The notes under the pieces are model-generated. The model searched no databases, was not told where the DNA came from, and saw only the letters and a program-made list of their open reading frames with translations. Shown piece by piece: positions 30,073 through 39,642 of a stretch of 64,000 nucleotides of DNA. Origin of the DNA: Lysobacterales bacterium. GTDB taxonomy: Bacteria > Pseudomonadota > Gammaproteobacteria > Xanthomonadales > Xanthomonadaceae. The stretch covers positions 186,001 through 250,000 of the forward strand of contig JAEKKX010000004.1 in NCBI GenBank assembly GCA_019510125.1, read 5' to 3'. Position 1 is the first letter of the stretch, and the number at the start of each line of letters is the position of its first letter. The position numbers and the translations under genes were made by a program.

Positions 30073-31499
30073 TGCCCGTTCCACCCGATTGGTGGAATGA
30101 GGCTGGCGCGCGCCGCCATGCGACAATCGCGGCCCGCTTTTCGCCCGACGACCCGCCCGTGGCCCGCAACCGCATCGACCAGACCCCGTTCGCCCTCGAC
30201 ATCCTCGACCTGAGCCACGACGGTCGCGGCGTCGCCCGCCGCCCGGACAAGGACGGGCAGGCCGGCAAGGCGGTGTTCGTGTCCGGCGCGCTGCCGGGCG
30301 AGCGGGTGATGGCGAAGCAGACCGCGAAGTCGCGGCACTTCGACGAAGCCGCGACCGTCGAGGTGCTGGTCGCCTCGCCGGACCGGGTCGAGCCGCGCTG
30401 TCCGCACTTCGGCACCTGCGGCGGCTGCGTGCTGCAGCATCTCGCCGAGGATCGCCAGATCCTCTACAAGCAGCAGGTGCTGCTCGACAACCTGCAACGC
30501 ATCGGCCACGTCGAAGCGAAGACGCTGCTGCCGCCGCTGGTCGACGCCGCGTGGGGGTATCGCCGCAAGGGCCGGCTGTCGGTGCGCCGGGTCGAGAAGA
30601 AGGACAAGACGCTGGTGGGCTTCCGCGAAGCCGACCCGCGCTTCGTCGCCGACCTGCGCGAATGTCACACCGTGATCCCGGCGATCGGCCTGAAGCTCGA
30701 GGCGATCGGCGCGCTGGTCGACGGCCTCGACGCGCGCCGCGACATCCCGCAAATCGAATTCATCGCCGGCGACGCCACCGTCGCGCTGATCTTCCGCCAC
30801 CTGCAGCCGCTGGGCGAGCGCGACCGCGAGGCGCTGACCGGGTTCGCGCAGGCGCACGGGTTCGCGGTCTTCCTGCAGCCCGGCGGCATCGATTCGGTGC
30901 AACCGCTGTGGCCGCAGGATCCGCCGCTGTCGTTCGCGCTGGCGCCGTGGAACGTGGAACTGCGGTTCCGGCCGCTGGATTTCATCCAGGTCAACGCCGG
31001 CCTCAACGAGAAGATGATCGCGCGCGCGCTGGAGCTGCTCGACGTGCAGCCGGACGATCGCGTGCTCGACCTGTTCTGCGGGCTCGGCAACTTCACGCTG
31101 CCGCTGGCGCGCGTCGCGCGCGAGGTCGTGGGCGTGGAAGGCGAAGCCGGGCTGGTGGCGCGCGCGCGCGAAAACGCGGCGCACAACGCGCTGGCGAACG
31201 CCCAGTTCCATGCCGCCGACCTCGCGCAGGATCTGTCGGGGCACGCGTGGATGCGCGCGGGCTTCGATCGCCTGCTGCTGGACCCGCCGCGCTCCGGCGC
31301 CGACGGCGTGCTGAAGCAGTTGCCGCTGAAGGGGCTGAAGCGGATCGTCTACGTGAGCTGCCATCCGGGCTCGCTGGCGCGCGACGCCGGCTACCTCGTC
31401 AACGAGCGCGGCTGGACGCTGGAATCCGCCGGCGTGATGGACATGTTCCCGCACACCGCGCACGTCGAATCGATCGCGCTGTTCTCGCCGCCGCGCTGA
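30072..31499 (+). CDS. rlmD: 23S rRNA (uracil-1939-C5)-methyltransferase
   Basis: CPHFGTCGGCVLQHLAEDRQ Fe-S motif; DLFCGLGNFTLPLAR; LLLDPPRSGADGVLK; YVSCHPGSLARD. Start uncertain (internal GTG possible). Confidence 0.93.
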   Translation: MPVPPDWWNEAGARRHATIAARFSPDDPPVARNRIDQTPFALDILDLSHDGRGVARRPDKDGQAGKAVFVSGALPGERVMAKQTAKSRHFDEAATVEVLVASPDRVEPRCPHFGTCGGCVLQHLAEDRQILYKQQVLLDNLQRIGHVEAKTLLPPLVDAAWGYRRKGRLSVRRVEKKDKTLVGFREADPRFVADLRECHTVIPAIGLKLEAIGALVDGLDARRDIPQIEFIAGDATVALIFRHLQPLGERDREALTGFAQAHGFAVFLQPGGIDSVQPLWPQDPPLSFALAPWNVELRFRPLDFIQVNAGLNEKMIARALELLDVQPDDRVLDLFCGLGNFTLPLARVAREVVGVEGEAGLVARARENAAHNALANAQFHAADLAQDLSGHAWMRAGFDRLLLDPPRSGADGVLKQLPLKGLKRIVYVSCHPGSLARDAGYLVNERGWTLESAGVMDMFPHTAHVESIALFSPPR

Positions 31500-31598
31500 C
31501 GGCGGCGCCCTCCGCACCGGCCGTGCGCACCGGCTGGATGCGACGACGCCCGCGTCACCGGACGCGGGCGTCGTGGTCTTCGCGCTCTTGCGGGCGGA

Positions 31599-32435
31599 TC
31601 AGCCCAGCGAGCGAGGCGCGATGGTCGGCGCGTCCTGCTGCGGCTGTTCCTGGGCCTGCCCCTGCGCCTGCGGCGAGGGCTTCGGCGGTTCGATCATCGC
31701 CTGGGCGCTGCTGACCTCCAGCGGCTGCTGCTTCGCCTGGTCGACGGCGACGGCCGCGTAGACCGCATCCGGCGCGCCCGGCGTGCGGCCCTGGATCGCG
31801 AACAGGCGGTCGTTGCCTTCGCTCAGCGCGACCGACAGGTTGGCCGGGTCGAATTTCGACCGATCGAACCCCGGGGTCTGCGACAGGTGCGCGGTGAGCG
31901 CGCCGGCGGTGTTCGCATGCTCGGAAGGATTCAGCGACAGGCGGCTGGCGTCCTGTGCGCCGATGCCCTTGTGCACGGCGTCGTAGACGGCGTTGAGCGG
32001 ATGGTGGATCTGGTCGAGCCACACCAGGCCGCCGAGGCTGTGCGCGGCGTGCGAGGCGTGCGACGCGGAGTGGGATTTCGAGGCGTGCGCATGCCCGCCC
32101 GGATGCTCCAGCCGCCATTCCTGGATGCGCAGCGCGCGCTCGGCTTCCATCTGCAACTGCATCTTGATTTCGCTGTTGTCGACGCCGTCGTCCGCATGGC
32201 GGCGCATCGCGAGGACGCTTTGCTGTTCGGCGGCGGAGAGCTTGCGCTCGTGCGGCATGAGCGTCGCGCCGGGATCGAGCCCGTCCGAACTCATGGCCGG
32301 GATCGCGTCCCGTGAGGCGGTGTTGGTGTGTTCGGTGAGTTCTCGCCCCAGGGAGCCCGGGGTGTCCGGACGGTCGTGTCCGGGCGCATGGTCCGCATCG
32401 GCGGCGTGACGATCTCGCGGCGTTTCGCTGTGCAT
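31599..32435 (-). CDS. XVIPCD-containing protein, putative Xanthomonadales T4SS effector
   Basis: C-terminus HHPLNAVYDAVHKGIGAQDASRLSLNPSEHANTAGALTAHL...FDPANLSVALSEGNDRLFAIQGRTPGAPDAVYAAVAVDQAKQQPLEVSSAQAM followed by a Gln-rich tail (QAQGQAQEQPQQD). Confidence 0.75.
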   Translation of the reverse strand: MHSETPRDRHAADADHAPGHDRPDTPGSLGRELTEHTNTASRDAIPAMSSDGLDPGATLMPHERKLSAAEQQSVLAMRRHADDGVDNSEIKMQLQMEAERALRIQEWRLEHPGGHAHASKSHSASHASHAAHSLGGLVWLDQIHHPLNAVYDAVHKGIGAQDASRLSLNPSEHANTAGALTAHLSQTPGFDRSKFDPANLSVALSEGNDRLFAIQGRTPGAPDAVYAAVAVDQAKQQPLEVSSAQAMIEPPKPSPQAQGQAQEQPQQDAPTIAPRSLG

Positions 32436-32704
32436 GGCGATGTTCCTTGTGCGGTTGGACGATCGGCATTCGTCAGTTTCGCCCGGCCGGCCGAGAATTG
32501 TTAAAAATTCGCTAATCGCCAGGCAACCGCGTTCATCCTAGCACGCGTCCCGGCCCGCTGCGCAAGCGGGCGGACGAGCGGGCAGGGCCTGCGCGCAGGG
32601 CCTGCGGCTGGGGGCAGCGGCTGGGGGCAGCGGCGTGGGGACGGCGTGCGGCGCTGCGCCTACAATGTCGGCCCCCGGCGCGCCCGGACCGCAGACGGCT
32701 TCCC

Positions 32705-33238
32705 GTGCCCCTCGAGATCGAACGCAAATTCCTGGTCACCGACGACCGCTGGCGCACGCTGGCCGAGCGCACGATGCCGATGGCCCAGGGCTACCTCAAC
32801 GATCAGGACGCGCTGGAAAGCGGGCGCCAGCAGGTGTCGGTGCGCGTGCGCCTGGAAGGCGACGAGGCGCGGCTCAACCTCAAAAGCCGCGAGCTGGGCC
32901 ATACCCGCGAGGAATACGACTACCGCATTCCGGTCGAGGACGCCCGGGCACTGCTGGCGCGCTGCGTCGGCGGCCTCATCGACAAGCGCCGGCACTTCGT
33001 CGTCCATGCCGGGCGCCTGTGGGAAGTGGACGAATTCCTCGGCGACAATGCCGGCCTGGTGGTCGCCGAGATCGAACTGGAATCCGCCGACGCACCGTTC
33101 GAGCGTCCGCCCTGGCTGGGCGTCGAGGTCACCGACACGCTGCGCTACTACAATCTCGCGTTGGCCGCGCGCCCGTACTCGCAATGGTGCGAGGACGAAC
33201 GCCGGGGCCGCGATCTGGAGGCATCCCCATGCTCGTAA
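32705..33238 (+). CDS. CYTH domain protein (inorganic triphosphatase-like)
   Basis: MPLEIERKFLVTDDRW ExExK motif; CYTH fold residues. Confidence 0.92.
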   Translation: MPLEIERKFLVTDDRWRTLAERTMPMAQGYLNDQDALESGRQQVSVRVRLEGDEARLNLKSRELGHTREEYDYRIPVEDARALLARCVGGLIDKRRHFVVHAGRLWEVDEFLGDNAGLVVAEIELESADAPFERPPWLGVEVTDTLRYYNLALAARPYSQWCEDERRGRDLEASPCS

Positions 33239-34236
33239 TCGGCGTCGCCGGTCCTGAACTCACCGCGCAGGAGCGCGACTGGCTGCAGCACGAGGCCTGC
33301 GCCGGCGTCATCCTGTTCAAGCGCAATTTCGTTTCGCGCGCCCAGGTCGCGGAGCTGTCCGCGGCGATCCGCGCTGCGGCGCCGCGGCCGCAGTTGGTCT
33401 GCGTCGATCAGGAGGGCGGCCGCGTGCAGCGTTTCCAGGACGGCTACAGCGCGCTGCCGCCGCTGGAGGGATTCGGCCGGCGCTACGCCGACGATCCCGC
33501 CGCGGCGCTGGCGCTGGCCGAGGAGCATGCGTGGCTGATGGCCAGCGAGGTGCGCGCCAGCGGCGTCGACCTGAGCTTCGCGCCGGTCGTCGATCTGGGC
33601 CGCGGCAACCTCGCGATCGGCGATCGCGCTTTCTCGGACGATCCGCAGGTGGTCGCCGCGTTCACCCGCGCCTACGTGCGCGGCATGCACGCCGCGGGCA
33701 TGGCCGCGACCCTGAAGCATTTCCCGGGCCACGGCTCGGTGCGCGAGGACACCCATTTCGACGTCGCGGTGGACGATCGTCCGCTCGACGCGATCCGCGC
33801 CCAGGACCTGGTGCCGTTCGTCGCCGGCATCGACGCCGGCGCCGATGCGGTGATGCTGGCGCACGTGACCTATCCGCAGGTCGCGCCGGAGCCGGCGGGC
33901 TATTCGCCGTACTGGATCGAGACGATCCTGCGTCGCGAGATGGGCTTCCGCGGCGTCGTGTTCTCCGACGACATCGGCATGGCCGCGGCGTTCTCCGCCG
34001 GCGGCGTGAAGCAGCGGATCGACGCCCACCTCGACGCCGGCTGCGACGTGGTGCTGGTCTGCCATCCGGAACTCGTCGAGGAATCGCTGGCGGCGGTCCA
34101 GGGCCGTGCGCTGAACACGATGGCGCTGGCCGGCCTGCTCGGCCGCGGCGCGTTGGGCTGGGACGGCCTGCTCGCCGACGATCGCTACGGACGGGCGCAG
34201 GACAGGCTGCAGGCGCGGCCGGGAGCGGCGGCATGA
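33229..34236 (+). CDS. nagZ: Beta-N-acetylhexosaminidase NagZ (GH3)
   Basis: LVCVDQEGGRVQRF, LKHFPGHGSVREDTHFD, GVVFSDDIGM. Confidence 0.97.
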   Translation: MLVIGVAGPELTAQERDWLQHEACAGVILFKRNFVSRAQVAELSAAIRAAAPRPQLVCVDQEGGRVQRFQDGYSALPPLEGFGRRYADDPAAALALAEEHAWLMASEVRASGVDLSFAPVVDLGRGNLAIGDRAFSDDPQVVAAFTRAYVRGMHAAGMAATLKHFPGHGSVREDTHFDVAVDDRPLDAIRAQDLVPFVAGIDAGADAVMLAHVTYPQVAPEPAGYSPYWIETILRREMGFRGVVFSDDIGMAAAFSAGGVKQRIDAHLDAGCDVVLVCHPELVEESLAAVQGRALNTMALAGLLGRGALGWDGLLADDRYGRAQDRLQARPGAAA

Positions 34237-34793
34237 GCGCGCCGCGCCTGGCCGAAGTGCTGCCCGCCGCCGACGTGCTGTTCGATCGCGCGGCGCTGGA
34301 GGCGGCGATCGCCACGATGGCCGACGCGATCGTCCCCGAGTACGCCGGCGACGCGCTGCCGCCGCTGTTCGTGACGATCATGCACGGCGGCATGCCGTTC
34401 GCCGCGCAGCTCGCGTTCGCGCTGGGCGAGCGCGGGCTCGATCTCGAATTCGATTACCTCCACGCCACCCGCTATCGCGGCCAGACCTCCGGGTCCGGGC
34501 TGGCGTGGCTGCACCGTCCGGCGACGCCGATGCGCGGTCGCCGGGTGCTGCTCGCCGACGACATCCTCGACGAGGGCCACACCCTGCTGGCGGTGAAGCG
34601 CTGGTGCGAGGACCAGGGCGCGCAGGACGTGCGCGTCGCGGTGCTCGCGGTGAAGCGGCACGACCGTCGCGTCGAAGGCATCGACGCCGATTACGTCGGC
34701 CTCGAGGTGCCGGACCGCTACGTGTTCGGCTACGGCATGGACTATCGCGAACAGGGCCGCAACCTGCCCGCGATCTACGCGCTGGCGGACTGA
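34233..34793 (+). CDS. hpt: Hypoxanthine-guanine phosphoribosyltransferase family protein
   Basis: [21 protein letters not shown] motif; [11 protein letters not shown]; 4-nt overlap with nagZ. Confidence 0.9.
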   Translation: MSAPRLAEVLPAADVLFDRAALEAAIATMADAIVPEYAGDALPPLFVTIMHGGMPFAAQLAFALGERGLDLEFDYLHATRYRGQTSGSGLAWLHRPATPMRGRRVLLADDILDEGHTLLAVKRWCEDQGAQDVRVAVLAVKRHDRRVEGIDADYVGLEVPDRYVFGYGMDYREQGRNLPAIYALAD

Positions 34794-34795
34794 CC

Positions 34796-35563
34796 ATGAC
34801 CGCACCCATCGCACTCGCGGTCGTCGGCGGCACCGGCCTGTACCGGCTGGCCGAGCTGCAGGACGTCGAAACCCACCAGCCGCCGACGCGCTACGGCGCG
34901 CCGTCGGGACCGGTGCGCGTCGGCACCCTGGCCGGGCGCCGCGTCGCCTTCCTCGCCCGCCACGGCGAGGGCCATTCGGTGCCGCCGCACCGCATCAACT
35001 ACCGCGCCAACCTCGCCGCGCTGCAGGCCGTCGGCGCGACCCGGGTGCTCGCCCTCAACACCGTGGGCGGCATCGGCGAACGCTTCGGGCCGCGCGTGCT
35101 GGCCTGTCCGGACCAGTTGATCGACTACACCTGGGGCCGCGTGTCCACGCTGTGCGAGGAGCCGGGCACCGAGGTGCTGCACGTCGACTTCGGCGATCCG
35201 TACACGCCGTCGCTGCGCGCCGGGATCCTGGCCGCGGCCGCGCGCGCCGGCGTCGCCGTCGTCGACGGCGGCTGCTACGGCGCCACCCAGGGGCCGCGCC
35301 TGGAAACGAAGGCGGAAATCGCGCGCATGCGTCGCGACGGCTGCGACCTGGTCGGCATGACCGGCATGCCGGAAGCGGGGCTCGCCCGCGAATTCGGCCT
35401 CGAGTACGCCTGCCTCGCGATCGTCGCGAACTGGGCGGCCGGCGCGGGCGCCGTCGCCGACGAAGTGATCACCCTCGAAGACGTGCTGGCGAACGTCGAA
35501 GCGGCGAGCGCCGGTCTCGGCCCGCTGCTGGCGGCGATGCTCGAAGCGCCGGGCGTCGGCTGA
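34796..35563 (+). CDS. mtnP: S-methyl-5'-thioinosine/adenosine phosphorylase (MtnP-like)
   Basis: [45 protein letters not shown]. Confidence 0.9.
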   Translation: MTAPIALAVVGGTGLYRLAELQDVETHQPPTRYGAPSGPVRVGTLAGRRVAFLARHGEGHSVPPHRINYRANLAALQAVGATRVLALNTVGGIGERFGPRVLACPDQLIDYTWGRVSTLCEEPGTEVLHVDFGDPYTPSLRAGILAAAARAGVAVVDGGCYGATQGPRLETKAEIARMRRDGCDLVGMTGMPEAGLAREFGLEYACLAIVANWAAGAGAVADEVITLEDVLANVEAASAGLGPLLAAMLEAPGVG

Positions 35564-35667
35564 GGCGCGCGGAACTCTTGCGCGCGGGTCCGGGACATGC
35601 ATACTCGCGCCTGTGCGCCCGTTCCCGGGCCGCACGTTACCGCATCCCAATCGAGGTCATCAGGAAT

Positions 35668-35877
35668 ATGCCGTACGGAACAGTGAAGTGGTTCAACGAC
35701 GCCAAGGGATTTGGCTTCATCGCTCCCGAAGATGGGAGTGCCGACGTGTTCGTGCATTTCTCCGCAATCAATTCGAAGGGCTTCCGCAGTCTGCAGGAAG
35801 GCCAGCGCGTCAGCTACGAAGTGACCACGGGGCCGAAAGGCGCCCAGGCCGCGGGTGTCACTCCCGTGACCGCCTGA
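35668..35877 (+). CDS. Cold-shock protein (CspA family)
   Basis: [31 protein letters not shown]. Confidence 0.98.
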   Translation: MPYGTVKWFNDAKGFGFIAPEDGSADVFVHFSAINSKGFRSLQEGQRVSYEVTTGPKGAQAAGVTPVTA

Positions 35878-35906
35878 GTCGCGTCGCGTGTCTCATCCCG
35901 ATTCCA

Positions 35907-35931
35907 GGCCCCGCTCCGGCGGGGCCTTTTT
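35907..35931 (+). terminator. Rho-independent terminator
   Basis: GGCCCCGC-TCCG-GCGGGGCC-TTTTT 30 nt after the csp stop. Confidence 0.9.
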
Positions 35932-35949
35932 CGTAGGCGGACGACGGGC

Positions 35950-37185
35950 ATGAAGGCGACGCTGCGCATCGCGATCGTCGGCTACGGCACCGCCGGCCAG
36001 GCCCTGGCGGTGGCGCTGGGCCGCGACGGCCATGCGGTCGAGGTGTTCGAGCGCGTGCCGGAGCCCGGTCCGGTCGGCGCCGGCTTCCTGCTCCAGCCGA
36101 CCGGCCTGGGCGCGCTGTGGGCGCTCGGTCTGCTGCCGCAGGCGCTGGCGCACGGCGCGCCAGTGGGGCGCCTGTACGGCGAGACCGTCGACGGCCGTCC
36201 GGTGATGGACATGCGCTATCGCGAACTGCATCCGGCGATCTTCGGCCTGGGCATGCAGCGCGGCGCGATCTTCCGCCTGCTCGACGCCGCGTGGACCGAG
36301 TCGCGACGCCTGCACTGCGGTCGCGCCATCGTCGCGATCGATCACGCGCGCGGCACGCTGCGCGACGACCGCGGCGACGAACACGGCGGCTTCGACCTGA
36401 TCGCGATCGCCGACGGCGCGTCGTCCGCGCTGCGCGCCGGGATCGGCGGGGTCGCGCTCGATCGTCCCTACCCGTGGGGCGCGCAGTGGTGCCTGGTGCC
36501 CGCCGATGGCTGGCGCTGGCCGGACGAACTGCGGCAGCGCTACCGATTGGCGCGGCGCATGGTCGGGCTGCTGCCAGTGGGCACGCGGCCGGACGATCCG
36601 ACGCCGCGCCTGAGTTTCTTCTGGAGCCTGCCGGTCGCCGAACTCGCCGGCGCCGGACGCGACCCCGACCGCTGGCGCGCCGACGTGGCGGAGATCTGGC
36701 CGGAGGCGCTGCCGACGTTGTCCGCCATCGACGTCCCGGAGGGGCTTGCGCAGGCGCGCTACCGCGACTGCGTGATGCGGCGCTGGCATCGCGGCCGCGC
36801 GGTGCTGGTCGGCGACGCCGCGCACGCGATGAGCCCGCAACTGGGGCAGGGCGCGAACATGGCGCTGGTCGATGCGCTCGCGCTGCGCGACGCATTGCGG
36901 GCGGCGCCGACGCTGCCCGAAGCGCTCGTGCGCTACGAACGCGGGCGCCGCGTCCACCTGCGCGCCTACCACTTCTGGAGCCGCTGGCTCACGCCGCTGT
37001 TCCAGTCCGATCGCGACCGCGTCGCCGCCGTGCGCGACCGCGTGTTCCATCCGCTCTCGCGCCTGCCGGGCGGGCGCGGGCAGTCGCTGCGCGTGCTGAC
37101 CGGCACCCGCAACGGCTGGTTCGGGACGTGGCCGCTGCCGCCGGCGTTCGTCGATGCCCTGCGCGGGGCCGCGCCGTCGCGCTAA
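35950..37185 (+). CDS. FAD-dependent monooxygenase (UbiH/salicylate hydroxylase-like)
   Basis: IAIVGYGTAGQALAVALGRDGHAVEVFER; RAVLVGDAAHAMSPQLGQGANMALVDA. Confidence 0.9.
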   Translation: MKATLRIAIVGYGTAGQALAVALGRDGHAVEVFERVPEPGPVGAGFLLQPTGLGALWALGLLPQALAHGAPVGRLYGETVDGRPVMDMRYRELHPAIFGLGMQRGAIFRLLDAAWTESRRLHCGRAIVAIDHARGTLRDDRGDEHGGFDLIAIADGASSALRAGIGGVALDRPYPWGAQWCLVPADGWRWPDELRQRYRLARRMVGLLPVGTRPDDPTPRLSFFWSLPVAELAGAGRDPDRWRADVAEIWPEALPTLSAIDVPEGLAQARYRDCVMRRWHRGRAVLVGDAAHAMSPQLGQGANMALVDALALRDALRAAPTLPEALVRYERGRRVHLRAYHFWSRWLTPLFQSDRDRVAAVRDRVFHPLSRLPGGRGQSLRVLTGTRNGWFGTWPLPPAFVDALRGAAPSR

Positions 37186-37219
37186 TGTCGGGGTTCCACC
37201 GCCGCGACGGGAGCGCGCG

Positions 37220-38932
37220 ATGCCCGAGCCGAATGCCGGCCAGTCGATGTCCGGGACGCACGTCGTCCGCAACCAGCCGCCGGAGTTCGGCCCCTGCGAC
37301 CTGTGGGCCGGCGACGCCGCCCTGCGCGAGGCGGTGGCGCGCGAAGGCGGCGCGGCGTTCGCGGCCCATCTCGGCGACTACGGCCGGCTGGCCGGCGACG
37401 CGCTGTACCGGCTGGGTTTCGACGCGCATCGCGACCGGCCGCGGCTGCGCACGCACGACCGCTTCGGCCACCGCATCGACACTGTCGAATTCCATCCGGC
37501 GTACCACGCACTCATGGACGCGGCGATCGCCGGCGGCGTCGCCGGGCTGTCGTGGGCGCCGCAGGCGTGGGCGCTGCCGCAGGCCGGTGCGCACGCGGCG
37601 CGCGCGGCGCTGAGCTACCTGCACCACCAGGTCGAGCCGGGCACGAGTTGCCCGCTGACCATGACCCACGCCGCGGTGCCGGCGCTGCGCCGCGAACCGG
37701 CGCTGCGCGAGTGGGCCGACAAGGCCGCGTCCGCGCGCTACGACCATCGCGACGTGCCGATCGCCGACAAGCCCGGCGTCACCCTCGGCATGGGCATGAC
37801 CGAGAAGCAGGGCGGCAGCGACGTGCGCAGCAACGAGACCGTCGCGACCCCGCTGGCCGGCGACGACTATGCGCTGGTCGGGCACAAGTGGTTCTTCTCC
37901 GCGCCGATGAGCGACGGCTTCCTGGTGCTGGCGCAGGCGCCCGGCGGCCTGAGCTGCTTCCTGATGCCGCGCCGCCTGCCCGACGGCGCGCGCAACGCGT
38001 TCCGGGTGATGCGCCTGAAGGACAAGCTCGGCGACTGGTCGAACGCCTCGTCCGAAGTCGAATTCGACGGCGCCCGCGCGCACCGCATCGGCGAGGAAGG
38101 GCGGGGGGTGTCGGTGATCCTCGAGATGGTGATGCTGACCCGCCTCGACTGCATGCTCGGCTCGGCGGCGGAGATGCGCATGGCGCTGCTGCAGGCCTGG
38201 CACCACTGCCGGCACCGGGTCGCGTTCGGCCGGCGCCTGATCGAGCAGCCGCTGATGCGCAACGTGCTGGCCGACCTCGCGATCGAATCCGAGGCGGCGA
38301 CCGCGTTCGCGCTGCGCGTGGCCGGCGCGGTCGATCGCGCCCCGGCGGACGCGCACGAGGCGGCGTTCGCGCGGGTGGCGACCGCGATCGGCAAGTACTG
38401 GATCTGCAAGCGCGCGCCGGCCTTCGTCAACGAAGCGCAGGAATGCCTCGGCGGCGCCGGCTACGTCGAGGAATCGCTGCTGCCGCGGCTGTACCGGCAG
38501 GCGCCGCTCAATTCGATCTGGGAGGGCAGCGGCAACATCCAGTGCCTGGACGTGCTGCGCGCGCTGCAGCGCGAACCGGGCGCGGCGCAGGCGCTGCACG
38601 ACGAGCTGGCGTCCGCGACCGGCCGCGACCCGGTCTTCGACGCCGCCGCCGCGGCGCTCGCAGGCGACCTGGCCGGATGGCGGACGCTCGACGCCGACGC
38701 CGCGCAGGCGTCGGCGCGCAGGCAGGTCGAGCGTCTGGCGCTGGCGCTGCAGGCGGTGACCCTGGTCCGTGGCGGCAGTCCGCTGGCGGGCGCGTTCTGC
38801 CGCAGCCGGCTGGGCGGCGGGCGCGGGCTCGTGTTCGGCACGCTGGACGACGCCGACGCCGTCGATCGCGCGCTGGCGCGGCTGGACGGGGCCGCAGCCG
38901 CGCCGATCCCGGCGCAGGGAGCGGCGGCATGA
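37220..38932 (+). CDS. aidB: Acyl-CoA dehydrogenase, AidB-like
   Basis: PLTMTHAAVPAL, GMTEKQGGSDVRSNETVA, EEGRGVSVILEMVMLTRLDCMLG, WEGSGNIQCLDVLRAL. Confidence 0.88.
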   Translation: MPEPNAGQSMSGTHVVRNQPPEFGPCDLWAGDAALREAVAREGGAAFAAHLGDYGRLAGDALYRLGFDAHRDRPRLRTHDRFGHRIDTVEFHPAYHALMDAAIAGGVAGLSWAPQAWALPQAGAHAARAALSYLHHQVEPGTSCPLTMTHAAVPALRREPALREWADKAASARYDHRDVPIADKPGVTLGMGMTEKQGGSDVRSNETVATPLAGDDYALVGHKWFFSAPMSDGFLVLAQAPGGLSCFLMPRRLPDGARNAFRVMRLKDKLGDWSNASSEVEFDGARAHRIGEEGRGVSVILEMVMLTRLDCMLGSAAEMRMALLQAWHHCRHRVAFGRRLIEQPLMRNVLADLAIESEAATAFALRVAGAVDRAPADAHEAAFARVATAIGKYWICKRAPAFVNEAQECLGGAGYVEESLLPRLYRQAPLNSIWEGSGNIQCLDVLRALQREPGAAQALHDELASATGRDPVFDAAAAALAGDLAGWRTLDADAAQASARRQVERLALALQAVTLVRGGSPLAGAFCRSRLGGGRGLVFGTLDDADAVDRALARLDGAAAAPIPAQGAAA

Positions 38933-39441
38933 GCCCGACGTTCGCCCGCACCGCGCTGGCCGCGGCGCTCTCGTGCGTCATCGTCTCCGCGTCGTCGGCG
39001 CCGGCAGCCTGGCCGCCGCCGCTGGCGCCCGTCGCCGAGCGCGCCGACGCGATCCGCGTCGACAAGTCCGAACGGCGCATGGAGCTGCTGCGCAAGGGCA
39101 AGGTGATCCGCAGCTACCGCATCCTGCTCGGCGATGCGCCGGTCGGGCACAAGCGCCAGCAGGGCGACGAGCGCACGCCGGAAGGCCGCTACACCATCAC
39201 TTTTCGCAACGGCGCCAGCCGCTTCCACCTGTCGCTGCGGGTGTCGTATCCGAACGCCGCCGACGTCGCGTGGGCGAAGGCGCACGGCGTCGATCCCGGC
39301 GGCGACATCATGATCCACGGCGGCACGCCGCCCGGTTACCGGCGCGACTGGACCGACGGCTGCATCGCGGTCACCAACGCCGAGATCGAGGAGATCTGGC
39401 GGCTGGTGCCGGTGGCGACGCCGATCACGATCGCGCCCTGA
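38929..39441 (+). CDS. L,D-transpeptidase family protein
   Basis: YkuD-type motif IMIHGGTPPGYRRDWTDGCIAVTNAEIEEIW. Confidence 0.92.
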   Translation: MSPTFARTALAAALSCVIVSASSAPAAWPPPLAPVAERADAIRVDKSERRMELLRKGKVIRSYRILLGDAPVGHKRQQGDERTPEGRYTITFRNGASRFHLSLRVSYPNAADVAWAKAHGVDPGGDIMIHGGTPPGYRRDWTDGCIAVTNAEIEEIWRLVPVATPITIAP

Positions 39442-39493
39442 GACGCCGCCGCCGGCGACGGGCCGGGGCCGCCCCGCGCCCCCGGGCGGCCGG

Positions 39494-39523
39494 TTGCGCG
39501 CGCCCCCCGGACCTGTGTTAAAT
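39494..39523 (+). promoter_or_regulatory. Putative sigma70-type promoter (TTGCGC-N18-TTAAAT)
   Basis: -35-like TTGCGC 39494-39499 and -10-like TTAAAT 39518-39523 ~120 bp upstream of the H-NOX-like gene. Confidence 0.4.
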
Positions 39524-39642
39524 GCCCGCTGGTTCAAGGGACGCCTGCGCCGCGGGGGAGCGGCAGGGCGAAGGACGCCGCGATCGCGGCGGTTGCGCGC
39601 TTCCGAAGGTACGGAAGGCGCCCAGGGTGTCAGGGAGCGTCG

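Noticed and set aside
31163-31170. Short GC-alternating run in rlmD (gcgcgcgcgc)
   Set aside because: Within conserved coding sequence; explained by Ala/Arg codons.
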